DNA of 64,000 nt, taken from assembly GCF_028368935.1 (NCBI RefSeq), contig NZ_JAQNDK010000004.1, forward strand, positions 1,674,001 to 1,738,000, written 5' to 3'. The notes beneath the pieces are model-generated. The model was not told where the DNA came from. It worked only from the letters and a program-made list of their open reading frames with translations, and did not search any database. This DNA comes from Sorangium aterium (GTDB lineage: Bacteria; Myxococcota_A; Polyangia; Polyangiales; Polyangiaceae). Shown piece by piece: positions 50,320-60,955 of this stretch; position 1 is the first letter of the stretch, and every line of letters starts with the position of its first letter. The position numbers and the translations under genes are program-made.

Positions 50320-50949
50320 ATGGCTGGTGTTCGTGAAAAGCTGTTGACGGCATCGGACCTCGCAGCCTTGTGCGAGGTCGACTTGAAGACAATCCATAAC
50401 TGGGTAGATCGAGGGAGGATTGCCCATTTCCGTACGCCGGGGAGACACTTGCGCTTCAAGGCCGCGGACGTGGCCGAGTTCCTCCGTGCGTGGGGCTATT
50501 CGGTGCCCCGGGAGCTCGCCAAGGCGACCTCCAAGTCGATGATGGCCATCGGCACCAAGGATACGATGGCCCACGTGGCGCGAGCCCTCGGGGAAGGCGT
50601 GCCCATCCGGCACGCGAGCCACCCGTATGACGCGCTGATCTTCGCGGGGGCGGACCCCGCGGACGTGTACATCGTCGACGTGCGGGCGGTGTCCAGCGAC
50701 GTGGACGTCCCCTCCCTCTTCGAGGCGCTCCATCGAGCGAACTCGCAGGGGACGTTCGTCGCTTTGTCGGATGAGCCGATCAGCCTGCCGTCGTTCGTCG
50801 GCCGGATCGGCCGAAGCGACGCGCAGCAGCTGAAGGGCCTCCTCATGCCCGAAGCGGCCGCGCAGACGGCGACGCCGCTCCAGGCGGCGAGCGGTCCGGC
50901 GTCGGAAGAGCCGCCGCGGAGCCTCGCCGCAGGCGGGTCTTCACGCTGA
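50320..50949 (+). CDS. MerR/excisionase-type DNA-binding protein
   Basis: 209 residues from ATG 50320, with GGAG seven bases upstream. Residues ~7-55 are the helix-turn-helix TASDLAALCEVDLKTIHNW, GRIAHFRTPGRHLRFKAADVAEFLRAWG, the BldC/excisionase pattern. The rest (~80-170) is a Rossmann-like receiver-resembling segment (ADVYIVDVRAVSSDVDVPSLFEAL) lacking a clear phospho-aspartate set. It may be a stand-alone regulator. The 200 bases upstream include an 8-base inverted repeat (50195-50202 with 50231-50238), possibly the terminator of the previous gene. Confidence 0.7.
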   Translation: MAGVREKLLTASDLAALCEVDLKTIHNWVDRGRIAHFRTPGRHLRFKAADVAEFLRAWGYSVPRELAKATSKSMMAIGTKDTMAHVARALGEGVPIRHASHPYDALIFAGADPADVYIVDVRAVSSDVDVPSLFEALHRANSQGTFVALSDEPISLPSFVGRIGRSDAQQLKGLLMPEAAAQTATPLQAASGPASEEPPRSLAAGGSSR

Positions 50950-50959
50950 GCCAGGGCCC

Positions 50960-51005
50960 CCGGCCGTCCTACGCCCGGCAGAAGAGGCTGGGCTAGGACG
51001 GCCGG
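50960..51005. terminator. Hairpin between convergent genes
   Basis: A perfect 12-bp stem, CCGGCCGTCCTA at 50960-50971 with TAGGACGGCCGG at 50994-51005, plus an inner four-pair GCCC/GGGC extension. It lies between the excisionase-type gene (stop 50949) and the pmbA stop (51202), so it can end transcription from both sides. No T-run follows, usual in this GC range. Confidence 0.6.
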
Positions 51006-51201
51006 TCGCGCCCGAGCAGGCTCCGCCAGGAGCCGCAGCACAGCCGCAGCAGTGCAGAGCGAGCCGCTGAGGTCAGAACCCCCTCCCGCAGCACAACCCG
51101 GGGCCGGTTGATGGGTCGCTCGCAACCCCGCTGCAGGGTCCGCGTCGGCGCCTCCTGGAGGAAGACGCGCTCGAGGAGCATGGCTCCTCGGACGGAGCGC
51201 T

Positions 51202-52584
<1,383 letters not shown>

Positions 52585-52690
52585 GGGGCGACAGGGTGGT
52601 GGAGCGGGCTGGCTCCGTCAACGCGGTGACGCGGTCGCCTCGCGGCGCGCTCCCCCCCGCGCGCGAGATCCCCGCGCGCGGGGGGGCGTC

Positions 52691-53443
52691 TCAGCCCGGC
52701 CGGTTGGAGCGCCCTCCGCTACCGACGCCGAGCCGCCGCTGAGGGCGTGCCGAGGCGGGCCGGGGCGGAACGACCTCAGGCGCCGGCTCGCTCGGGGCGG
52801 CGCGGGGGCGCGCGCCGGGGGAGGGCTCGGCCTTCGGCCCGCCCCCCGCGGGCTCGCGCCGGAGGAGGGCGCTCACGGTGGCCGCGAAGCCGGCGGCCAG
52901 CATGGTGTACATCCAGAGGAGCGCATAGCCGAGCGGACCGCCGGCGACCGGGTGGACGCCGAAGTCGCCCTCGACCTGCCGGTAGGTGCCGTCGAGCGCG
53001 AGCCGCCGCGACAGGGCCACGACGGCAAGCAGGGCGATCGACAGCGGCGCGCCGGCGAGGACGGCGAGCGCGCGGACCGCGCGCTGGGCGGTCCACCTGC
53101 CGCCAGCGCTCCCGGCGAAGCGATTCGCGGCGGCGAAGCCGGCGGGCACCGAGGCGGCGTTGACGAGGACGAGCACGAGGTCGACGGCGGACGGGATGCG
53201 GCGCGTGTCGACGAGGTACGCGAAGCTCCAGTCAGGGGCGAACACGAGGAAGTACGCGCAAACCGGCGCGAAGACGAGGCAGGCGAACAGGGAGACGAGC
53301 ACGAGCGGCCGAGCGCGCGCGCCCGGCGCTAGCCGAGGCTCCGCCGCGCGCAGCGCGCCCAGGCGGTGAGGGGCTGCAGCGCTGAACCAGGCGAGCAGCG
53401 CGCCGAGAGCAAAGCCGACGAGGGGAGCGACGAAGGCGGGCAC
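52691..53443 (-). CDS. Polytopic membrane protein
   Basis: About 250 residues from GTG 53443; the start is uncertain since longer frames exist without clear signals. Five to six hydrophobic segments (AFVAPLVGFALGALLAWF, LVLVSLFACLVFAPVCAYF, VLVLVNAASVPAGFAA, ALAVLAGAPLSIALLAVV, LLWMYTMLAAGFAATV), then a Pro/Arg-rich tail. No family recognised. Divergent from larB. Confidence 0.55.
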   Translation of the reverse strand: MPAFVAPLVGFALGALLAWFSAAAPHRLGALRAAEPRLAPGARARPLVLVSLFACLVFAPVCAYFLVFAPDWSFAYLVDTRRIPSAVDLVLVLVNAASVPAGFAAANRFAGSAGGRWTAQRAVRALAVLAGAPLSIALLAVVALSRRLALDGTYRQVEGDFGVHPVAGGPLGYALLWMYTMLAAGFAATVSALLRREPAGGGPKAEPSPGARPRAAPSEPAPEVVPPRPASARPQRRLGVGSGGRSNRPG

Positions 53444-53608
53444 GCGGCGCCGAAAGTAGTCCTGTCGCCCCCTCCTGAGCAAAGTGCCTGGACCTTTTCC
53501 TGACCAGGACGGCTCGAGCGGCCCACGCCAGGGCTCTTCCGAGTGCGGCTGGGCAGGCGGGGCGGAACGTTTGCCCTGGGGACGCCACCGCGCTAAGCGG
53601 CTGCGCAC

Positions 53609-54361
53609 ATGGAGCCGCGCCTCGTCCGGGAGATGCTTGAGCGCGTTCGGACCGGCGAGCTTGCCGTCGAGGAGGCGCTCGATGCCCTCCGGGGGCTGCC
53701 TTTCCGGGACCTGGGCGTCGCGACCGTCGATCACCACCGCGCGCTCAGGCAGGGCGTCCCCGAGGTGATCTTCGGCGAAGGGAAGACACCCGAGCAGATC
53801 GCCCTGATCGCCGGGGAGATCTCGGGGGCAGGCCAGAACGTGCTCGTGACCCGGGTCGACGCCGCGAAGGGCGCGGCGGTCTCGGCGCTCGTGCCCGCGT
53901 TCCGTTATGTGCCCCTCGCGCGGACCGGCAGCATCGAGGTCGCGCCGCTGCCGAAGCGCGCCGCCGGGGCGGTCGCCGTCGTGACGGCGGGCACGAGCGA
54001 CCTCCCGGTCGCCGAGGAGGCCATCGAGACCCTGCGCGCCGTGGGCCTCGAGGCGAAGCGGCTGTACGACGTGGGGGTCGCGGGGCTGCACCGCTTCCTC
54101 CATCGCGTCGAGGAGCTGCGCAAGGCGTCGGCGGTGATCGTTGTCGCGGGCATGGAAGGCGCGCTGCCGAGCGTGGTCGGCGGGCTCGTGGCGGCGCCGG
54201 TCGTCGCGGTGCCGACGTCGGTCGGCTACGGCGCTGCCCTGGGCGGCTTCACCGCGCTCTTCGGCATGCTCACGTCGTGTGCCTCCGGCGTCGCCGTGGT
54301 CAACATCGACAGCGGCTTCGGCGCGGCGATGGTGGTGCATCGCATGTTGCCGAAGGAGTAG
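53609..54361 (+). CDS. larB: LarB: nickel-pincer cofactor biosynthesis
   Basis: 250 residues. Pyridinium-3,5-bisthiocarboxylic acid mononucleotide synthesis begins with LarB, which carboxylates and hydrolyses nicotinic acid adenine dinucleotide. The family signature is present: HHRALRQGVPEVIFGEGKT, VVTAGTSDLPVAEEA, VVAGMEGALPSVVGGLV, VAVPTSVGYG and GFTALFGMLTSCASGVAVVNID. Length is normal. larC follows after 67 bases on the same strand. larE and larA are not in the window. Confidence 0.9.
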   Translation: MEPRLVREMLERVRTGELAVEEALDALRGLPFRDLGVATVDHHRALRQGVPEVIFGEGKTPEQIALIAGEISGAGQNVLVTRVDAAKGAAVSALVPAFRYVPLARTGSIEVAPLPKRAAGAVAVVTAGTSDLPVAEEAIETLRAVGLEAKRLYDVGVAGLHRFLHRVEELRKASAVIVVAGMEGALPSVVGGLVAAPVVAVPTSVGYGAALGGFTALFGMLTSCASGVAVVNIDSGFGAAMVVHRMLPKE

Positions 54362-54428
54362 CGCGGAGCGAGCGCGACCGCGGGAGCGCCGCGCCGCGAA
54401 GGCGCCCGGGGAACGGAGAAGGCGAGAG

Positions 54429-55955
54429 ATGGGACACGGGCACGATCACGACCACGCGCACGGGGATGTGCACGGAGACGAGCACGACCACGGGCACGCG
54501 CGCGGAGGCCATCACCACCACGAGCACGCGCACGGGGGCCATCCCGACCACGGGAGCCATCCCGACCACGGGAGCCATCCCGACCACGGGCACGCGCACG
54601 GAGACGAGCACGCGCACGGAGGCCATCACCACCATCACGCGCACGGAGACGAGCACGCGCACGGAGGCCATCACCACCACCACGCGCACGGAGACGAGCA
54701 CGACCACGGGCACGCGCACGGAGGGCACCACCACCACGGGCACGACCATCCGCGCGCGCCGCTCCTCGAGGAGGGCGCGGGCGCGGGCAAGGTCCTGTTC
54801 TTCGACGCGTTCAGCGGGATCGCGGGCGACATGACCATCGCCGCGCTGCTCGATCTCGGGGTGCCCCTCCTCGTCATCGAGCGCGCCGTCGCCGCGCTGC
54901 CGCTTGATGGGTTCCACCTGCACCGCGGGCACGCCCATCGGAGCGGCATCGTGGCGACCTCGTTCGACGTGCACGTCGAGGCGCCGCAGCCGGAGCGCAC
55001 CTACGGATCCATCGACGCCATGCTCGCCGCCGCGCCGCTCGATCCACCGGTCGCCGCGCTGGCACGCCGGATCTTCCGGCGCCTCGGCGAGGCGGAGGCC
55101 GCCGTGCACCGGATCCGCCTCGAAGACGTGCACTTCCACGAGGTCGGCGCCGTCGATGCGATCGTCGACATCGTGGGCTCCGCCGCGGCGATCGTGCACA
55201 TCGGGGCGGAGGTCGTCGGATCGCCGCTGCCCATGGGGCGCGGGTTCGTGAAGGCGCGGCACGGGATCCTCCCGCTGCCGCCGCCCGCGGCGGTCGCGTG
55301 CCTCCGCGGCGTCCCGACCTACGGCGTCGAGCTCGACGCCGAGCTGGTCACGCCCACCGGCGCGGCCATCATCGCCACGCTGGCGACCCGGTTCGAGCGC
55401 TGGCCGACGTTCGCCCCGGATCGGATCGGCTTCGGCGCCGGTCAGCGCGAGCTGCCGGACCGCCCCAACCTGCTGCGGGTCGTGCTCGGGACGCGCACGG
55501 GCGGCGAGGAGAGCGTCGGCAGCGCGTCGCACGTGCTCGTCGAGGCGAACGTCGACGATCTGACGGGCGAGGTGGCAGGGCACGCGATCGAGGCGCTGTT
55601 CGCGGCGGGCGCGCTCGACGCCTGGGCGGTGCCGATCACCATGAAGAAAGGGCGCCCCGCCCTGACGATCGCCGCGCTCGCGGCAGCCCCCCAGGCCGAC
55701 GCCGTCGCGACGGCGCTGCTCCGCGAGACGACCAGCATCGGGCTACGGAAGATCCCTGTCGCGCGCACCGAGCGGCCGCGGCGGATCACCACCGTGCAGA
55801 CGGCGTACGGAGCCATCCGGGTGAAGATCAGCGAGGGGCCGTTCGGGCCGCCGCAGATCAAGCCGGAGTTCGACGATTGCGCCGCGGCGGCGAGGACGCA
55901 CGGCGTGCCGGTGCGCGAGGTCGTCTCGGCGGCGCTGTCGGCCGCCAAGGGGTAA
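54429..55955 (+). CDS. larC: LarC with a very His-rich N-terminal extension
   Basis: 508 residues from ATG 54429, preceded by GGAG. Residues 1-110 are an extension with about 50 histidines in repeats such as HAHGDEHAHGGHHHHH, with Asp/Glu/Gly; family members usually lack it, and the remaining ~400 residues are normal LarC: LFFDAFSGIAGDMTIAALLDLG, HFHEVGAVDAIVDIVG, VTPTGAAIIATL, VEANVDDLTGE. LarC inserts nickel into the pincer cofactor with CTP. The extension would bind nickel as in some HypB/UreE proteins. Confidence 0.92.
   Translation: MGHGHDHDHAHGDVHGDEHDHGHARGGHHHHEHAHGGHPDHGSHPDHGSHPDHGHAHGDEHAHGGHHHHHAHGDEHAHGGHHHHHAHGDEHDHGHAHGGHHHHGHDHPRAPLLEEGAGAGKVLFFDAFSGIAGDMTIAALLDLGVPLLVIERAVAALPLDGFHLHRGHAHRSGIVATSFDVHVEAPQPERTYGSIDAMLAAAPLDPPVAALARRIFRRLGEAEAAVHRIRLEDVHFHEVGAVDAIVDIVGSAAAIVHIGAEVVGSPLPMGRGFVKARHGILPLPPPAAVACLRGVPTYGVELDAELVTPTGAAIIATLATRFERWPTFAPDRIGFGAGQRELPDRPNLLRVVLGTRTGGEESVGSASHVLVEANVDDLTGEVAGHAIEALFAAGALDAWAVPITMKKGRPALTIAALAAAPQADAVATALLRETTSIGLRKIPVARTERPRRITTVQTAYGAIRVKISEGPFGPPQIKPEFDDCAAAARTHGVPVREVVSAALSAAKG
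54435..54752 (+). repeat. His-codon-rich tandem units in larC
   Basis: Repeated CACGG/CACGCGCACGGAG words encode HGHAH/HGDEHAHGG units, e.g. three copies of GGAGCCATCCCGACCAC at about 54550-54590 (SHPDHG) and two of the ~42-base GAGACGAGCACGCGCACGGA unit. Repeats of this kind change length readily. Confidence 0.7.
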
Positions 55956-56021
55956 CGCCGCCCCACGCAGGTGCCGCCGCGAGGCGCCGTGCTCGCCGAG
56001 CGGCGCAGCGTGCGGCAGCGG

Positions 56022-56678
56022 TCAGTCGGGGCGCTGGATCGGGAGCGCCTCGGCCTCCCACGAGAGAAAGCCGCCCTCGAGGAACGCGACGGGCACGCCC
56101 TCCTCGGCGAGCTTCGCGGCGACGTCCTTCGACTTGTCGCCGGAGCGGCAGTAGAGCACCGGCGCGCCGGCCAGCATGTGGAGCTCGGCGAGCCGGCCCT
56201 CGATCTCCTCGATCGGGATGTGCACAGCGCCCGGGATGTGGGCGCGGCCGTAGGCGGGGGTCTCGCGCGTGTCCACGGGGACCACCTGGCCCTCCCGGAT
56301 CAGCTGCGCCAGCTCGGCCGCCCGGATGGCGCCCTCGGCGCGCGGGAGGAACGGATCGAGCAGCTCGCGGAGCTGCTTGCGGTTGAGGACGCCCTGCTCG
56401 GCGGCCACCGGGCGGCCTCGATGAAAGACCATGAACGTCGGGACGGCCTGGATGCGCAGCGTTGTGGCGATGCGCTTCGACCGGTCGATGTCGACCTTGA
56501 CCACCTTGGCCTTGCCCTCGAGCTCGCGCGCGATGGCGTCGACCTCGGGCGCGACCGTCTTGCACGGCCCGCACCAGGTGGCGGTGAAATCGATGAGCAC
56601 GGGCAACTCGCTGCGGAGCACCTCGCGCTCGAACTCCTGCTCGTTGATCTCGGGAACGGCCATGGCGGGCGAATTCAT
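56022..56678 (-). CDS. Thioredoxin-rhodanese fusion protein
   Basis: 218 residues from ATG 56678 (SD AGGAAAGG upstream). N-terminal half is a thioredoxin with WCGPC and the cis-proline IQAVPTFMVF; C-terminal half is a rhodanese with the active cysteine in VLYCRSGDKS. The order suggests persulfide or disulfide exchange between the two. Cytoplasmic; no signal peptide. Stand-alone, on the strand opposite to larBC. Confidence 0.85.
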   Translation of the reverse strand: MNSPAMAVPEINEQEFEREVLRSELPVLIDFTATWCGPCKTVAPEVDAIARELEGKAKVVKVDIDRSKRIATTLRIQAVPTFMVFHRGRPVAAEQGVLNRKQLRELLDPFLPRAEGAIRAAELAQLIREGQVVPVDTRETPAYGRAHIPGAVHIPIEEIEGRLAELHMLAGAPVLYCRSGDKSKDVAAKLAEEGVPVAFLEGGFLSWEAEALPIQRPD

Positions 56679-56818
56679 AGCGGGCCTTTCCTGCGAGATC
56701 GAGCGGCGCGAGGGCTCCGCCGCCGAGATCGCGGAGAGGAAGGCGATTTCGCGCAATTTCGGCGCGCGAGAGCGCTGCACGGCCGGCGGCTGGCGCGCGG
56801 ACGTACGGCCCCCGCGCG

Positions 56819-57811
56819 TCAGCGCGGGACGCGCGCGCGCACGGTGCGTGCATCGATGGAGTCGCGCAGCGCGTCGGCGATGAGGTAAGAGCCGCCGACC
56901 GTCGCCAGGAGCAGCACGCCGGGGAAGACGAGCAGCCGGATCTCGCTCGGGTGCCGCGCCGCCTGGCCCAGCGTCTCCCCCCACGAGGCCACGCGCGCGG
57001 GCGCGCCCATCCCGAGGAACGAGATCGCCGCCTCGAGCAGGACCACGGACGCCACGCCGAGCACCGAGCTCACGATCACGGGGCCGAGCGCGTTCGGGAG
57101 GATGTGGCGGTAGAAGACGCGCAGCCGGGTGCTGCCGAGCGCGCGCGCGGCCATCACGTACTCCTCGCTCGACGCGCGCAGCACCTCGGCGCGCACGAGG
57201 CGCGCGATCTCCGCCCAGCGGACGAAGGCGACCGCGAGCACCAGCGACAGCGCGGAGGGCTCGCGCTCGATCGCCCGCACGATGGCCACGACGAGGATCG
57301 CCGGGAAGGTGTCGACCGTCTCGACGAGGCGGACGAGGCCGTCGTTCCAGACGCCGCGCAGCGTGCCCGCGAGCCCGCCGAGCACGACGCCGAGGAACAT
57401 GCCCACGAGCACCGCGCTGAGCGACAGGCCGAGCGCCGTGCGCGCGCCGTAGATCAGCCGCGCGGCGAGATCGCGGCTCTCGAAGTCCGTGCCGAGCGGG
57501 TGGTCGAGGGACGGCGACGCGTTCGGGCCGGCGTCGGTGCGCTGCTCCGGGCCGTAGCGGATGGGCGGCCAGATCGCGAAGCCCTCGAAGCGCACCCTGA
57601 GCTCGGCCTCGGTGAGCGAATCGAGCGTGGCGCCCTCGGTGACCGCGGGCAGGATCTCCGCGCCTTCCGGCCCGAAGCAGGCGATGGGCGCAGGGGCGGC
57701 GAGGAGCTCGGCGAAGATGGCCAGCAGGGCGAGGACGCCGAGCAGCACGGCGCCGATGGCGACGCGCTTGCTGCCGACCATCCGGCGGAGGAACGCCGTC
57801 GCGTGGGTCAC
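56819..57811 (-). CDS. Oligopeptide-type ABC permease (DppC/OppC-like)
   Basis: 330 residues from GTG 57811, overlapping the previous stop. Binding-protein-dependent permease domain ~110-320: TDFESRDLAARLIYGARTALGLS, the EAA loop EEYVMAARALGSTRLRVFYRHILPN, and PVIVSSVLGVASVVLLEAAISFLGMG. N-terminal periplasmic loop typical of OppC. No solute-binding protein or ATPase gene is next to it in the window. Confidence 0.85.
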   Translation of the reverse strand: MTHATAFLRRMVGSKRVAIGAVLLGVLALLAIFAELLAAPAPIACFGPEGAEILPAVTEGATLDSLTEAELRVRFEGFAIWPPIRYGPEQRTDAGPNASPSLDHPLGTDFESRDLAARLIYGARTALGLSLSAVLVGMFLGVVLGGLAGTLRGVWNDGLVRLVETVDTFPAILVVAIVRAIEREPSALSLVLAVAFVRWAEIARLVRAEVLRASSEEYVMAARALGSTRLRVFYRHILPNALGPVIVSSVLGVASVVLLEAAISFLGMGAPARVASWGETLGQAARHPSEIRLLVFPGVLLLATVGGSYLIADALRDSIDARTVRARVPR

Positions 57812-59337
57812 GCCTCGCTCCTCCGCGAGAGCACCGCCGGGCCGAGCCGCGGATCGACGAGCACATAGGCGAGGTCGGTCGCGATCACGCCGAGCGCGGC
57901 GATGGCCGCGGCGCCGATCGAGATGGCCATGAGCCAGCTCACGTCGCGCGCCTGCACGGCGAGGAGCGTGAGCTCGCCGAGCCCGTGGAGCTCGAAGACG
58001 CGCTCGACGACGAACGCGCCGCCGAGCGCCATCGGCGGCTCGAGCATGGCGAGCGTCACGACCGGGAGCACGGCGTTGCGGAGCCCGTGGACGGCGATGG
58101 CGCGCGCGGCGCCGGCGCCGCGCGCCCGCGCGGCCCGGACGAAGTCCTGCGTGAGGATCGCGACGAGCGCGGCGCGCTGCTGCCGCGCCGGCGCGGCGAC
58201 GAGCGAGAGCGCGATGAGGCACGTCGGCAGGAGCAGGGACCGCGCGCCGCCCGAGAGGAGCACGGCGGCCACGGCCACGACGGCGGTCGGGAGGACGGCG
58301 GCGGTGAGCACGGCGGCCGCGATCGCGGAGTCGCTCCGCCGGCCCTGCGAGGCCGCGCTGAGCGCGCCGAGCGGGATCGCCACGGCGTAGGCCAGCGCGA
58401 TCGCCCCGAAGACGAGCGCGAGGGTGACGGGCGCGCGCCGCGCGAGCTCGTCGAGCACCGGCTCGCCGGTCGCTGCGACGCCGAGCCGGTGGGTGACCGC
58501 GCCGAGCGCCCACTTGCCGTAGCGGGTCTCGAGCACGGTCGCCGCGAGCTGCGCCGGGCCGGTGAACACCTCGAAGTCGCTGCGGTATACGTTCCAGAAC
58601 GACCTCCACCGCGTGACGCACGCGCGGGCCTCCGCGAGGTCGTCGCCCGGGGCGATCCGGTCGTCGATCTCCGCGATGTGGGCCGCGACGTCGACGAGGG
58701 CGCGCGCCTGCTCGAGCGACTCGGCGTCGCGCGGCGGCTGCAGCGCGGCGATCACCGCCTGCAGGGCGAACGTGTCGAGCTCCAGCAGCTCGGCGGCGCG
58801 CGACGCGGAGCCGTAGCGGACCAGGCGCCGCACGGCGCTCCGCACCGACGCGCTCCGGAACTCGATGCCGCGGTCGTCCCAGAAGCGCGTCCAGAACGCG
58901 ACAGCGTGCGCCGGGTCCGCGGCGTCGTCGGCCCGCGGCAGGCCCATCCGCGCCGCGACGGGCGCGAGCGCGAGCGCGACGCGGGTGCGCGGCTCGGGCG
59001 CGAGCGCGTCGAGCGGCAGGATGTGCGGCAGCGCGGCGCCGCCGAGGCGACGCAGCTCGTCGGCGGCGGCCGCGGCGTCGTCGCCGCCGGCCGCGATGGC
59101 CTGCGCGGCCGCGAGGGCGCGCAGGCGCACGTCGCGCGGCTTCAGGTTGATGAAGCGCGGCAGGTCGAGGAAGCGCTCCCGGCGGAGCCGCGCGAGCTCC
59201 GCGCTGGAGAGCGAGCTGGCGAGGAGCGGGTCGTCCGTCGGATCCGGGACGAAGGAGAGCACGAAGAAGGTCAGCAGCGAGACACCGACGAGGGTCGGCA
59301 GCGTCCAGAGGAGCCTGCGGAGCGCGTGGCGGAGCAT
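57808..59337 (-). CDS. Oligopeptide-type ABC permease (DppB/OppB-like) with a large insert
   Basis: 509 residues; OppB-type proteins are usually ~310-340. The first membrane segment (RLLWTLPTLVGVSLLTFFVLSF) is normal, then ~250 extra, helical, Ala/Arg-rich residues (~35-285), then the permease domain with RRAPVTLALVFGAIALAYAVAIP, the EAA loop DFVRAARARGAGAARAIAVHGLRN and NAVLPVVTLAMLEPP. The insert would lie in the periplasm and resembles HEAT-like helical repeats; unusual. Confidence 0.82.
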   Translation of the reverse strand: MLRHALRRLLWTLPTLVGVSLLTFFVLSFVPDPTDDPLLASSLSSAELARLRRERFLDLPRFINLKPRDVRLRALAAAQAIAAGGDDAAAAADELRRLGGAALPHILPLDALAPEPRTRVALALAPVAARMGLPRADDAADPAHAVAFWTRFWDDRGIEFRSASVRSAVRRLVRYGSASRAAELLELDTFALQAVIAALQPPRDAESLEQARALVDVAAHIAEIDDRIAPGDDLAEARACVTRWRSFWNVYRSDFEVFTGPAQLAATVLETRYGKWALGAVTHRLGVAATGEPVLDELARRAPVTLALVFGAIALAYAVAIPLGALSAASQGRRSDSAIAAAVLTAAVLPTAVVAVAAVLLSGGARSLLLPTCLIALSLVAAPARQQRAALVAILTQDFVRAARARGAGAARAIAVHGLRNAVLPVVTLAMLEPPMALGGAFVVERVFELHGLGELTLLAVQARDVSWLMAISIGAAAIAALGVIATDLAYVLVDPRLGPAVLSRRSEA

Positions 59338-59353
59338 CTCTCTCGGCCGGGAG

Positions 59354-60955
59354 TCAGCGCAGGATGGCGTCGAGCAGGTCGATGCGCATCCCGAACTTGT
59401 AGGGGGAGGCCTTTACCACCTCCATCTTCTGGCCAGAGATCGTCTCGTCGTTGCCCTCGAGGTAACCGCCGGCGTTGATGCCGATGACCTTGCCCTGGCC
59501 GTTGAAGATGGGGCTCCCGTTCATGCCGCTCGTGCTGCGGGCGTCGTGCTGGATCAGCCATGCCTCCGCCGCGGGCGCGGGCCGGCCGTTCGCGCCCGTG
59601 ATCCGGCCGATGTTGGCGGCGAGGAACGTGGCGACGGGGTTCGCGGTGTCCGTGAGCCGCTCCGGGAAGCCGATCAGGTACACGTCGTCGCCGGCGCCCG
59701 CCGCGGCGAGCTCCTCCCGCGTCGCGAGCTCGAGCACGGCGGCCGCGCGCCCCGCGATCGTCACGGTGCCGATGTCCGGGGTGAGCTGATCCGCGCTGTC
59801 GCGGTACTGCGGGTGCGTCCGCATGCCGGTCACGGCGAAGCTTATCTGGCCTCGGCCCTCGTTCTCGAGCGCCACGATCGCGCCGCCGCGGCGCTTGGCC
59901 GCGGTGATGCAGTGGGCGTTCGTCACGAGGACGGAGGGCCGCACCGCGAACGCCGTGCAGAACCCCTCGCGCCCGGCGGCGAGCATGAAGATCCCCTTCC
60001 TGGAGCGGTCGTGGAGGTTGCGCCCGAAGTTGGCGTTCGAGGGGTGGAGCGTCCCGAGGCGGCGCTCGATCTCCTTGCGCCGGGGGTCCTCCGGCGAGAG
60101 GCCCGCGAGCTCCTCCCGCAGCTGGCTGATCTCGTCGTGGGAGGAGCGGTTGTAGACGATGAGCGCGGCGAGGCTGGCGAGCGCGATCACGAGGAGCGCG
60201 GCCAGGATGTAGGTCGTGCGCCGCTGGCCTGCCGTCGCGGCGTGCACCTCCTTGTGGAGCATGGCGTTGATCTCGACGGTGCCGCGGGGCTTCGCGCGCC
60301 CCGTGGCGGCCGCGACGGCGGAGGAGATCATCATGGCGATCGTCCGCTCGCCGACCCGCCGCGCGCCGGCCGGCGGCGCGGCCGGGACGTGTCCATGGGG
60401 GGCGGCAGCGGGCGCGGGGTACGCGGCGGGCGCGGGGTACGCAGCGGGCGCGGGGTACGCGGCGGGCGCGGGGTACGCGGCGGGCGCGGGGTACGCGGCG
60501 GGCGCGGGGTACGCGGCGGGCGCGGGGTAGCCCGCAGTAGGCACCGGGTACGCAGCGGGCGCCGGATGGCCCGTCACTGGCGCAGGGTAAGCCGCGGCGG
60601 GAGAGAGGTGAGGCGCCACGGCGTGCGCCGGCGGCGGACCCGACGTGCGGCGCTCGATGAGCTCCAGCCGCACCCGCGGGCCCTTGGCGCCGAACGTGAT
60701 CTCGTCGCCCGACGCGATCGGGTGCCGCTTGATCCGCTGCCCGCCCGCGTAGGTCCCGTTGCGGCTGTCGAGGTCGTAGAGCACCCAGCCCGTCGCCTCG
60801 AGGCGCGCCTCGGCGTGGTGGCTGCTCGCGTCGCGATCGTGGTTCGGGTCGAAGACGACGTCGTTGTCCGGCGCTCGACCGAAGCGCACAGCGCGCCGGT
60901 CGTGGAGCTCCACAGACCCGGCGTTGCGCCCGAAGGTGTGTACGACGCGCAGCAT
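59354..60955 (-). CDS. FHA-domain, membrane-anchored trypsin-like protease
   Basis: 533 residues from ATG 60955 (TGATG overlap with the upstream gene). N-terminal FHA domain (~10-95): GRAPDNDVVF, ASSHHAEARL, SRNGTYAGG. Then a YPAPAA repeat linker, one transmembrane segment (~245-268, YILAALLVIALASLAALIVY), and a trypsin-like domain (~310-530) with His in TNAHC, Asp in TPDIGTV, Ser in GMNGSPIFN. The FHA part is cytoplasmic and the protease periplasmic, so the protein could be switched by phosphothreonine on a partner. Confidence 0.85.
   Translation of the reverse strand: MLRVVHTFGRNAGSVELHDRRAVRFGRAPDNDVVFDPNHDRDASSHHAEARLEATGWVLYDLDSRNGTYAGGQRIKRHPIASGDEITFGAKGPRVRLELIERRTSGPPPAHAVAPHLSPAAAYPAPVTGHPAPAAYPVPTAGYPAPAAYPAPAAYPAPAAYPAPAAYPAPAAYPAPAAYPAPAAAPHGHVPAAPPAGARRVGERTIAMMISSAVAAATGRAKPRGTVEINAMLHKEVHAATAGQRRTTYILAALLVIALASLAALIVYNRSSHDEISQLREELAGLSPEDPRRKEIERRLGTLHPSNANFGRNLHDRSRKGIFMLAAGREGFCTAFAVRPSVLVTNAHCITAAKRRGGAIVALENEGRGQISFAVTGMRTHPQYRDSADQLTPDIGTVTIAGRAAAVLELATREELAAAGAGDDVYLIGFPERLTDTANPVATFLAANIGRITGANGRPAPAAEAWLIQHDARSTSGMNGSPIFNGQGKVIGINAGGYLEGNDETISGQKMEVVKASPYKFGMRIDLLDAILR
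60403..60530. repeat. 18-bp repeats coding for YPAPAA
   Basis: Six units of 18 bases at 60421-60528, nearly identical, with a partial one before. They code, on the minus strand, for the YPAPAA linker of the FHA-protease. Confidence 0.85.

Noticed and set aside
53609-55955. Complete lactate-racemase operon
   Set aside because: Only larB and larC are present; no LarE, LarA or nickel transporter gene lies in the window.
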